Positions 26,401-38,400 of a stretch of 56,446 nt of DNA are shown piece after piece. Under the pieces are notes generated by a model, which worked only from the letters and a program-made list of their open reading frames with translations, was not told the origin of the DNA and did not search any database. A program made the translations under genes and the position numbers. Position 1 is the first letter of the stretch; every line of letters begins with the position of its first letter. This DNA is from Acanthaster planci (lineage: Eukaryota; Echinodermata; Asteroidea; Valvatida; Acanthasteridae): contig NW_019091428.1 of NCBI RefSeq assembly GCF_001949145.1, positions 908,622 through 965,067 of the forward strand, in the 5' to 3' direction.

Positions 26401-29400
26401 TAAAAAAAAAAACTGGCAGAAGCTGATTGCTCAACTGATACACTTGACACTCTGGCAGTAGCCACCGATTGAATGCGCAACCTGGAAAACTAGCGGTCTG
26501 GTCTTTTGCACAAAGGATGTGTTCCGTGTGTACTCTGCGTGGGCTGCCTACTTGAAACCCAGACCAAATAAAGGCGGAAGATATTTGACACAGAACTGGG
26601 AAAAGCCTGTTGAACAGTAGACAGCCGGGTGAAGTGAGGTCTGTAATGTACTTGACGAGGCCCATTTGATGGTTAAACATTGACAGAGGATTTCAGGTCA
26701 TCTGAATGCTTTTGTGTTCTTCTGTTTTGGGAAGCAGTTCGTTGTAAACTTTGACTCAATGGATCTTGGTCTGTGCTCATTGTAGGCCTATATTAAACTC
26801 TGTACAAATTTGATGACAGGTCTACGTCAGCTCGCTAAAATGATTCATGTGCCTGTCTGTTCCGGAGGACATCTCTTCAAAACAGTCATGACATTTGATG
26901 GTCTACTCGTCCTTACACATTTATGATGCATTTGTGAATGAGTCTTTGAAAGTGCACATGGAGAGTATGTACATGTACGTTTTGATGTGCCAAAATCTGT
27001 GACCCAAAATAGCTAATGAGTTGAATGCTGCACTGTTGGTTCTGGGTAAAGTGCCCCAGGCAGAGCAATTAGGAAACTTTTTAAGTGGATGAAAGAAACC
27101 AGAATATCCTTGGAACCAGCTGATTGAATTGAACTTGGGAGGCCACAAATCCCGTCAGCAGCCGACCTCGATTTTCTGCGGTCAATGAGGCACCAAGGAC
27201 TATTAGACCATACTGTCTGCTCAACGATGGCATGTCAGGCCCGGCATTTTTGTCTTTTTGAACTTTGTGTTCCCAAGAGTCGAGGGCTGCTTTGTGGGCT
27301 GCTCTGATCGGATCTGTCAGTCACTGACAGGGCGGCCCAGAGTGCAACATTGTGGGTGAAAGTTGCCGGGTGTGTGGGTGTGCGAGCCACATGTCTCTGA
27401 CTGGTTCTGCTGCTACAAGTGGGGCAGTGTTTGGGATAGACTTTTTTCACTCTGATCTGATCGAAGAACCACAAATCTTGCCAGGTTGGCCACTGTCAGC
27501 TGAATTTGGGGTAACTCGGCTGACATGAGGGACTGAGGGAGACTGTGCCCGTCTGGACTCACTGCTCGTGTTGTGTCTGGGCCGGATGGAAAGTTAAAGC
27601 CTAATTTTTCCTCCTTTTTGGTTGGACTGACTCTGTGGATTTCACTAAAAGTGAACTCAACAGCTGTGCGGAAATGCAAGGGGAGAACACATTGGAACAT
27701 AACTTCTGAAAGTTTTGTTCTGCTGGAGTGAATGTGCTGACAAACACAAGATAACAACATACAGCAAGGCTTGGAGTGAATCTGGATTTTCTTTCCTGGA
27801 ATTTTCTTTTGCATCTCCTTCATCCGTAAAATTGTTTCCATGGTTACAGCAAAGATACACTTGATTCTGAGGCATCCCAGGAAAACAGACAGCAAAGAGG
27901 AGTGTGTATACGGATTGGATTACTTGGCATGACAACCGCGATCCCGTGCGCGGGGACAATTTCAGCCGGGCCTCGTTGAAGAAGTCTTTTATACAGTGTT
28001 CCCCCCACAATCCGGTCTGTTTGGACTTCAAGCATGTTTGAGCGGAAATCCAAGGAGAGCAAGGAGCCCGTGGAGGGAATCAAATACACCCCCATTACCA
28101 CCAATTGCTGGGACTGGCAGGGCATTGACCTGGACACTGACTGGGTGAGTCAATTGGGCCCGAAATTGAGAATATTCAACCCAACGTTGTTCATAGTTGT
28201 CTTTATGGTCGACGTAGCCCTGTGTTCTCTTCAGGGTTACATTTTCCTTTTTTAATAAGCAGTGAGTTTTATTGTGTTTGAAATTACTCAGCCCTAAATT
28301 GGTAGGTTATTTGTTCCCTGATCTTGACCCTCGTTGTTTTAATTATCATTCTGAAGAATAAAAGCACCATGAACATGTCGTACCACTTGTCACAGCTGTT
28401 GTTTAGCCAAACCGTAAAATCTTTTGGTTTCTATCCTGTATTTGGTTTAGTTTCTTCTCTGTTTTGGTGTAACCATGCTAATACTTATGCTCGTATCGAG
28501 TTACATGTAGCCTAAAGAGTCTCGAGTGAAAGAAAAGTCAGGTTAAAATTAGTGGAATTCACTTCTAAGCATTCCTTCAGACAGTTGATGTCCTCGTGCT
28601 CTTACAGGTTGCAGTCAATCAGAATTACACCGATAAAGACCCCTTTCCATCTGCCTGTCAACACTTGCGCCAAGCGTTGCGTATCCGTCAAAATGGCCCC
28701 CGGAGTGATTTTGAAGGCCGAATGCGGTGCCAGCGGATTTTGTGTTAATGGAGTCGATTTTTGTGTCCATGAAAATGAAACGCATGAATGCATCATGTAC
28801 GCAACACACCCTAAAAATGTACATGTGGAAAGCTTGCCTTACCACTCATCTTGAAATTGAAATCACAGTTTCTATCTGTCATGCGTCTGTATTCGGTATT
28901 TGTGGGAGTCAGATTGTAGCCAGCTCAGAGTGCATACACATGGAGCTAGTCAAACAACACACACATACATGTTGCCCGGCTCGTCCAAGTAGATTTCAAA
29001 ACTCTGAGAGAACTGTTTGAATTCTGTGACTGACATGCAGGTTCTGATGTTGACTTAAAAGGTCAGTTTAGTTCGTTGCATACCTAAGTGAGTGTTTAGT
29101 TGACTCAACTTACCAGCATATATCACTGCTGGCATTTTATATCTAGCCACATAAAAATGATAATTGACTTGGGATACAATTTTTTACTATGACTGGCCCG
29201 AGTGACCCTGGTTACCATGATGAGGCAGTCATAAAATATCCAACAATAGGACCAATGTGTAAGTACACTGTAAACGATTGCCGCACATAATTGATGTGTT
29301 GTTTCAATTTCGTGACTGTGTAATATGTTATTTGTATTCAGTGGTGTGAGTGTCATATACTCACTGCATGGAATTATTCATGTAGGTCATAGGTCACTTC

Positions 29401-32400
29401 TTAGGCATATTTTTTACTGCAAAAGAAAAGCGAACGCTGAAATGGTAGTGGAGTATCAGTGACACTGTGAATGACTGTTGGAAGAAAGAGATGATCAGAT
29501 CTAGGCACATGGGTGACCTTGGGGTAAGTTTGGCTAACCATTCCCACTTACGTGTATCTTTATCTCATTTAACACTTGTGGAAACAGGCAGGGACTGTAA
29601 ATGCAGTCCAATTTTGGCCTGGGTGAGATTCGAACCCACCGGTAGATCACAGAGGCAGAAGGCGAGACAGTAGCATCGCCGTGATTTCCATTTCTCACCA
29701 ACCACAGTGGTTGAGAAAACCTGTATCACACAGTACATAAGGACAGGAGTGAACATTTTAAACATAATGCACGGCTGTGGGCTACAGTTGCAATGGCAAG
29801 GTCTTCATCAAATGCCATTCCGGCACTTCATTCATTTCCATTGAAATCCGAACAGTACCCCAATTTGTGGAACACAACAAAAGGAGTGTCAGTTGGCACA
29901 AGGGATCCCCATTCCATAGAGTCCACAACATAAAACAGAGGAAGTGGTCTAGGCTGTCATGGTCGACCTCTAGCAGGCCCGCTGGCATTCATGGTGTGCC
30001 CCACGTTCTCCTGGTGTGCACCACGCTCTCCCCATTGCATGTAAAGGTTATTTTGTCAGGAGCTTTGTTTAGTAAACAGAATCAGGAGGGGACAAAGGGA
30101 TCCAGTGTAAGGATGTGATGAAGCGTGAGGGCGGAGTTATTGTCTGGGGAATCAATACCGCACTTCCATTTCTTGTCACTTCTTGTGTTGTTGGCTTGAT
30201 CCGGTGTTTATTTATTGATTGGTTTTGGGGGTTTGGTCTGGTACTCCAAAGGGGCTTGTTAGGTAGTAGTATGCGTCATGTGGTGGGCTGCTGTTGACTA
30301 AGATTGAGTAATGTGGATCAACACTGCTCCGGAATCTACTCGGTGGCCAGATTTGATTTCCTCCTTGATGGTAACTTCTCAAGCCTTCCAAGCAGAGAAC
30401 CCTGTATTCATGTTACGATCTTCATATCTAATGGAAAAATTTATTATGACTGGACTGTTCCTTCCTCGTACAAAATCTTTCATAACCTGATGGTTTTAAA
30501 GGGAACAGGGAAGGATAAGATTGATTCTCTCCAGTGCATGGAGTGACACACTTGAAACCAAGAAAAAACTTATTACCATAGTGTAATTCGTCAACCAGAA
30601 TTAGAAGCCATTACTGCGGGGGTGCAACGCTCGTGGACAGGTGGTACACGCGCGTTGCTTGCCTCCTCGACCAATAGGGTGTCATGATTTGCCAAAATGC
30701 ACGCGCGCGTCAAGCTGAAGAATGCGCGTGCAAGCGCGGCGCCACCGCAGTTATAGCATCCCCTTGGATTAGTCTATAGTTCACCTTGTACCAGCTGTAT
30801 TATGTGGTGTTGTTAGCCCTGATGTTGTGTTCTAAGGAAGTGTTGATGTGTTATTTGGACAGGTCTATTCTGTTCCATGCTCCATGATGAAAGTAAGGGA
30901 TGCAGATTCACCTCACACTGGTATGTGCATCTACCTTTGACGAATATAGCATTAGTGTGTAATGTAGACTTTAAATATTCATCTTCATGTGGAGAAAATG
31001 TCAGAGCGGTCATACCTGTCACATTTCAGGCTCATCTTCAACGTCTAATGCACACAAATTTACTTCGGGGCTTTTGTCATGGCGTAGTGGACCACACATC
31101 ATCATTTGATGATGTGGATGATGATATGGCCAAGACTTCCATGTGATGAAATTTATTTGACCGTCTTCTTATGGCAAGTGGTGGGGGGGGGCTGGGGAGA
31201 CATGAATAGTTCCGGTAGAATGCCAATAATTTCTTTTAATAAATCATGCCAGGGTATTATTTCACTCTTTGATCTGAGTTAACACCCTCCTTGGAAAAAA
31301 AAAATAATAATGAAAAGTTACACATCTCTGGAATGGTTCATCTGTCAGCCCAGTTGTCTGGTTTTCCATCCACTACGAGGAATGAACCAATCAATGGTTG
31401 AACTCCTGTGTCACTTGGAAATTGTTGGGCAGGAAGATATGGTACTGTGATTAATGGAGCAACTATCCTACCTAGATTGGCTTCATGGGGAGCTTTTTGG
31501 CAGGAGGAGAAACTCTCATCTGTTTCCAGCTGTCTTCCTGACTAGCTGACTTTCAATTTGTTTCTTTCGTTTGCCCGGGAGGGAGGTTGCTGTAGGATCC
31601 CCGCCGTGATTAGTCTTTATGTCCTCAGTACTATCGTGTGTGAAACCACAGCTGTAAACTTTCCGAGATTTTTTTCAAGCAAACATCTTGCATTTTGGTT
31701 GTGGATTGGAACACTTTTTTGGGGGGAACCATGGAATGTACAGTTTCATTTTGGCACTGCCCTTGTGGTTAAACCTTTGTTTTGAAGTATAATTCAGTTT
31801 GCATTGGGAATTGTTCATTACTTTTTTCCCCCATTTCCAGCAGAGAAAAGTGAAGAAAACAAAATAACTGTGGTGAATTCAAATTGTGTGTCGGTGAAAC
31901 TTTACGGTGAGTTGATATGAAAACTTCTGGTATTTCTTTAACAACATTATCTCTCACCATATTTGGACTCCCCTTTCTAAAAAGTGTGAGAAGACACCAA
32001 GAGAAGTTTTACAGGAAAAGCATTTCGATTGAGAATTGGAGGAGGACTGGTGAGTGTACATTCAAAGGTCAAGGATCATCAGTATGAAAGGTCAAGGGTC
32101 ATGCTGAAAACAAACAGATTCTCCCTGGGAAATTTTCCTCCACCTACAGTTGGTTTACCCTGAGAATCGAACCATGCTAATGTGCCACATGTTGGCTATT
32201 GATGACTGTGTATCATGTTGTCTCGCTCAACACCTCTTTTGTTTGGCTTAGCTGCCATCTGACCTTCCTTAGTTCAGGTAGGAACACTCCCGAGGGACTC
32301 GAATCTGTTTTATTCTTCCACAAGCGTGGGTTGGAAGGGAGTGTATTGGGGTCCATTGATACCCATGTCAAAGTCTGCGCCTGAGGTATAGATGTATTTC

Positions 32401-35400
32401 TACACATACAATCAGATCGCATTATGATGAGGAAGTGCTGTGTATTGGCCTAGTCTTTTCATTACTTGTAGATAATGTGACCTATTTATATGGGTACCAA
32501 GAATCTGAACATTTTGTATTCATCAGAATACACCTGCATGGATCTGAATTTTGCAAGGAAACCAAAGGAAGACAAGTTTAGATATATCTGTAATTTATTG
32601 AACTTCCGTGTCCATTCCATTACATTTAAATTTCCTCGTTCGGAAGGAACTGCAAATTCTCTCTCATTAGATAGGTCTCTGTGATGATGTGATCCCATTT
32701 ATGATAGATCGCTTTAGTATTGGATTTTCTGAATGAAACGCCGCAAGGAAGTACCCTTATACACTGTGAGGAAGTGGGTCTGTTGCACATTGTACTTCTC
32801 CCCCCCCCCCAAAAAAAAGGAAATACGGCCTACAGGAAGACAACTTGTGACCCCTTTCAGTTGTTTTCCACATCAAAACTCACACAGTTTCAATAATTTC
32901 TGGTTAGGCCATTTCCACTTGAACTTGAAGTGGTCAAGAGGCATTCAATTTGTTTCCAAACCAGCTTCACGCCTCCGAGAGGAGAGCGGGATCTTTGGTT
33001 CTGCTGCAAGCACTCCGTTGAGTGAGTGGGAGGGTCAGTTGTGGATGGACTGATGCATTGGCTTCTTACCATTGGAAGGAGGAAGCTGGACTAGTGACTG
33101 TTGCTTCAGACCAAGAGTATGCAAGTGGAACCAAACGCCATTTGATGGGATTGGTACCCGAATGATGTCATTTGTTGGGGTCTGCGACTCCGTGCTTGCA
33201 TCAATCGTCCCGTCGTTCTGACTCCTAACTGGTCTGATCACTCAGATGCCTCATTGGTCCAACACTTAAATTTTGTTTATGCTTTTTTTTTTAAGTCAGT
33301 TGCTTTGTTTATCCAACAGCCAGTATAAATGAATGCAAGCACCACGTCAAATGTCAGAATAGTGCCACTGAGTGTTACAGGTGGAGATTACACATGCTGT
33401 GTGGTCCGTAATAGTTCATGTTTTATCTGTTGAGAAATGAAGCTTGCTTTGTAAGGTCCATATCGCTCCAATGCCTCATAAATCAACTTGGTTCGGACCA
33501 AGGAGGCTTTGAAGCTAGAATGAGCCCAAAGCCCGATACCTCATTAGTCTGAAATGATACCTCATCAGTCTAAAATGTCGGACTCATGACACATTAAACT
33601 TATGGGATGTTGGACTTAGGACATGACCCCACTTAGTTTTGCATTCATGTGCTCTGTACTGTGAGGTAGCATATTTGGAAAAGCTTCCAACGCTACTTGG
33701 AAGGAACTTGAACCTAGGACCTCCTGTTTGCTAGTGCAGTTGTCTCACCAACCAACCACCCAGCTTGCGAGGGCTAGCTTACCTGGTTTAAATGTGACAT
33801 GTGGCGATGGATATTGGAATATTTTAAAGTTTTGTCAGGGTACTCAACCAGAGGAAGATATGCTGAGGTTGATCTGGAAGTGTGTTGAAAAAATGTTAAT
33901 GAAGCATTCGCGTGTACTAATAGATTTGTAAAATTGCTTTGAGTCTGATTTTTAAGATTGCAAGAAAGTTTCAAGTTTTTCTACAAGCAACTGAGAACAG
34001 AAAAATGGATCTTCTGATTGGTTGATCCTTGTAAAGTGCAAGACTGGCATTTTTTAAAATCTGGCTCCAGTTATCGTTATGGGCCCTGTGAGACTGAATA
34101 GTGTGTCCAAGGTGTTCCCTTCCACAGGTAGTGCTAGTTAAATGCTTCACTTTCATATCAGAAATAACCCCAGCCGCGTCCAGGAAAACCTTGCAAACTT
34201 CGTTATCCCAGGACTTCCTCAATTTTCCAAACAGGCATCCATCAGAGGTGCGCCATTGGTTCAGCATCAGCCACACAGGATGTTGCGTCACAGACGCTCC
34301 TGAGTAGAGGGGCGGTCCCTCATGTTATCAGTCCATTCGCAGTGCAGACTCGTGCTGGAACAGCAAAAAGCAGGGCTGAGGGTAGATGACGAACAGCCAG
34401 CCATAGGCCGACTATCGCGCCACGTAGTTTTTTATCCTAATGGGCCGCCATCTTGACCGTGCACTCAGCAATGCTCTGTCCTGATGTTGTCGCGAATGCC
34501 ATACTGATGCAGGGAAAACGTAGCCTACCCAACAAGAGGGTCAGATTTAAGGTAAGGGAGAACATTGTCTCAGCTGAACCCGCTTGGGGTACCCAGGAAG
34601 CTGCCATGGCCAACAGCTCTCCGAAATTCTCTTTGTGGGATCGGACTCATGCGCACGTGTGTGCATCATGGTTGAGGAAGGTACAATTTCTGTCTTATCT
34701 CTCAGTCAATATGACCACACAGGCTAGTCAGATACAGCGCAGTCCTTCAGTGTGTCAAGCAGTGGTGCAAATTAGTCAGTTCCTGCCTAAAGGGAGCAGC
34801 AACATTGTCCCTGTCTGTTGAAGAGGATTTGAAGAATTAGGGACCGTGCGTTGTCGTAAACACATGTACACATGTATTTGTTTTTCTAATAAACAATCTA
34901 CATGTACATTACACGAACAGTTATTTAGCCTCACAGGTTTAGTTGTATTTTTTATTGGAAAACAAGGAAGAAGTTTTTGCTTGGATTTTTTTTAACATCT
35001 TGCAACAGTTTTTTTTTTAATTCATCAATTTGTTCAAACAAATTGAAGTCGTACTTGTTCGTGTACAAACAAAAGGACTTATATTTAGCAAAAAGAAAAG
35101 CAAACAAAACAGGGCCCAGGGTTCTCAGATGGAATAAATATTTTTTAAAAGACAGTTATTGCAGAATATGGCAAAACTATTGGTTGTCCAAAACAAGGCC
35201 AGAACTGTCTAACACAGATATTGTTCATTGTGAGGATGACCCTATACAGAGTGTGCCAGATCGCTTACCCATGTCAGAGGACACATTCCTTGCATTCTGG
35301 CCATTTGGGATCCAACTTACGCACCATAAATCAACCTACAATCCAAACTCCTGCTCCAGGTGTCCACACGGCTGCTTTATTTCTTCTGTAGACTTTTGTT

Positions 35401-38400
35401 GCCTGTATTAGGGGAGTTCAGTACCACCCAAATGTCTTCTCTTTGTTGTGAGTTACAACATTACAACTGGTTTGGTCTGGGGTTGGTGAACTTCATTTTG
35501 TTCGATTGTTACATGCAATTTACATCGGCATTTTTAAAAATGTTTTTTCATTATCTGGCACTCCCTGCATAGATATTTATCCTAATTTTCCCATCATTTA
35601 GCATCGTGTGCAAGTTGCTACTGTGTTTTGTGGTGGTGAAGAAATAATTTCAGTGCAACTGGCCATTGGAACGTAACGACCATTATCGCTGCCACCGTAA
35701 TTGTTGTATTTTTCATCTGGTATTGTGAGAATGGACAAGATTGGTGTACGTTGCCAATGTGATGGCATTTGATCATGCCCTTCTTAAGGCCAATCATGTT
35801 GGATGAACATGAAGAAGAACATGAACCAGTTATATTATTGATTGCTGTCTGTCTGTTCACTGTGTTCAGTCAATGAGAAACATGCAGTACCGTCGTCGAC
35901 GTGGGTGCAGCTTGTTTTTAGTCTCCATTTTGGTGCTTTTCTGTGAATGAAAATTTCATGGGCCATCTCTCAGGCTATCAGTTTGACCCTAAGAGGCTGT
36001 TAATATTTCATAACACGGGAGGCATTGTGCATGCCTTGGTGTCACAAGGCGTTCACCCTCGACTGAAAGATGATGTGGGATATTGTTGCTCTGGTGGCTA
36101 AATTGTTGGTTGGCACAGCGGACTCCGGTAAACGGTGCTGGTACATCCCACTGTTCTCTTTCCCGTTTCACTGGCGGGTGGGTGTAAGCAGGGTTTAATT
36201 TGTCAATCGGAGAAGACCCTAGTATGGCTTAAGGTTCTGCCCACCCGCTGTGGTATGCGGCTGGTGAGGATGGTCAGCCTTCTGACATCAGCAGACAGTT
36301 GTCCTGTCGGAGTCGTTTGGCCGCGTCCCTCTTCATCGCCGTGGAGAAAAATGATGCCCGTCCTGCAGATGCTGTAGCCCTGGATGAGGTTGCTTGGAGG
36401 AGCAGTTATCCCTTTAAGGGAGCGAGGTGTTTATTCGATACCTAGTTTCCTATGGTCGGACTGGATTTTTCGGTCATGCTCAGAATAAACCTGGTTTTGC
36501 AGGAGGTCTTGCAAAGTTTTGAGAAGGTGAGGCCGCCCCCCCCTAACATGGCATTCAAGATAGCAAAACGAGAGAGTCAAATCTCGGCTTGAAATTTTAC
36601 ACTCACTTTCCCATTCCTGAACTGAAGTTTCCTTAATTTTTTTACGGTTGTAAGTAATGGTGGTAATGGTTGCATGTTTAAATGTATGGGTCATTTTACA
36701 GCCATTGTATTCAGCTTACACTTCCTGCTCCGTCATTTCAGTGATAAATGTGCCTATTAGTTCTGTAATCATGTTAATTTTCACAATATTCACCAATACC
36801 TGAAAATTGGCATCCCATCGTTTTGGATGGGAGCATCGGTTGAGTTTGCACAGCACGTTTGTTGGCATTGCAGGCAGTTTTATCTTCTTCAAGTCCCACA
36901 CTGGAGTCTTGCACCTGTCTGTTAGAGTCAGTGTCCTGCAGAGTGACTCGGCTAAAGCAATGCAGATTTCTAGTACATGTACTGTACATCTGAGGACTTA
37001 ATCATGGTAACAGCTATGTTGGTGATACAGGCAAAATCATCTGTGTTTTTCTGGCCTTGAACCATTTTGTTTGTGTCTTTTATCTGATATGAGAGGAGCT
37101 CTTGGTAGATGCTTCAGAAGCCCCTTTTGTGTTGAAATGTTTTCCATTTTTAGCAGAATACATGCCTTGTTCAAGCATTCATGCAGCATGCGCTTTCTCC
37201 TCAAGCCACCAGAAAGATCACATCAAACTGTTGTCTCCTCCCATTTGCAGGACCTCCAGGCGGAGATTGAGGCCCACCACAATGTGTTCTCGGCACTCAA
37301 TGATGCGGGCGGCACACAGCTCAAGAGCGGCGAGTCCAAGGAGGAGACGGAGATGCTGCAGCAGCGGCTGGAGGAGATGAACCGGAGGTGGAGTAAGCTG
37401 CAGGGGAAGTCGTCTGAGATCAGGTGGGTGGGCGGTCTCGTCTTGCAAGGGGGCTGGGAAGGGGAGTCTGGTTGGCGCAAGTGGTACATGCACTGTCCTT
37501 GCTTTCCCACCTCCGCTGCATGGGTTCGAATCCCGCCTAGGCTGACATGTGGATAGGGCTTCTTTAATGTCAATCGTGATTCTTTTTCAGTCAATACCCG
37601 ATTCTGTGAGTTTCTCTGGAATACTTACCTGTGATGTTTTCTTCCCCACCTCTAAAATGGAATATTTGTGCATTGTTTTCTGCCAAAGGGTCTTAACCCT
37701 AACACTCCTCAGTCCTCCAACAGGTGAAGGATTGAGGAGGGTTAGGGTTAAGGAAGAAGAGTTTATTGGGAACTGATACGGCTACCCTAGCTGGGTGAAT
37801 GCTTAATGAAAAGAAGTCCATAAATACTAATTTCTCTAGGCTTGCATGGAGTTGTGGGGACCATCGTTTCTGGAGGGCTTATATCCCTTGTTGATGGCCT
37901 CTGACTTGATCCGACCAAAATTGCTGATTTTAGTATTTTAGAATTATTTAGAGAAAATTTAGGGAAATAACTTTAACCCTCCAGGTGACATACAATCACT
38001 GGATGTTTTCTGGGTTTGGCAAATGCAAGGTGAAAAGGCCCAAAGTTGCATCCTCTAATCACTTGTCTGTTTTTATTTCCCATAAATTTGGTAAGGTATG
38101 TCATGAATTTTGTAAGATGTTCCAACTCATATATCCTAGAAGCCTGAATCACCTGTCTGTGTAACTATTTTCCCCCCATTTTGCTCTGTGGAATCACTTG
38201 TGAAAATGCCAAATGTTGTTTCTGTGAGTCAGCCTACAGAAACAGTTTGGAATCATTCTTTTATAGGAAGAAATGCCAGGGAGGCTGGTTTTTGGAAGGA
38301 AAAAAAGTTGTTAAATTCCTGCGATTAAATGTGTCATGAGAAACATCTGTGCTCTGTTTCTAGAGTTGGTTGGTTACAGATGTTGTGACATTTCTATTTT

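Larger units (their letters stand above)
21570..37250. other. 15.7-kb intron hosting the internal first exon
   Basis: The longest intron in the window, between human exon 55 and 56 equivalents. It holds the candidate first exon (28034-28144), two minus-strand SINE-like pieces (29593-29740, 33695-33765), a CpG-rich 137-bp MITE-like element (30614-30750), a 21-bp tandem pair (33535-33576), and homopolymer G/C runs (22426, 23911, 24301, 32797). No other gene seen. Confidence 0.7.

Noticed and set aside
27413-28031. Overlapping minus-strand open frames (160 and 124 codons) upstream of the internal first exon
   Set aside because: No recognisable domain, and they overlap each other in different frames. 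More likely a by-product of the base composition of the promoter/5' UTR region.
28552-28854. 100-codon open frame with several cysteines after the internal first exon
   Set aside because: No splice partners, overlapping open frames on both strands, no recognisable domain.
37466-37545. Possible functional tRNA gene (perfect box B)
   Set aside because: No proper acceptor or T-stem pairing and no plausible anticodon arm; better explained as a SINE head.
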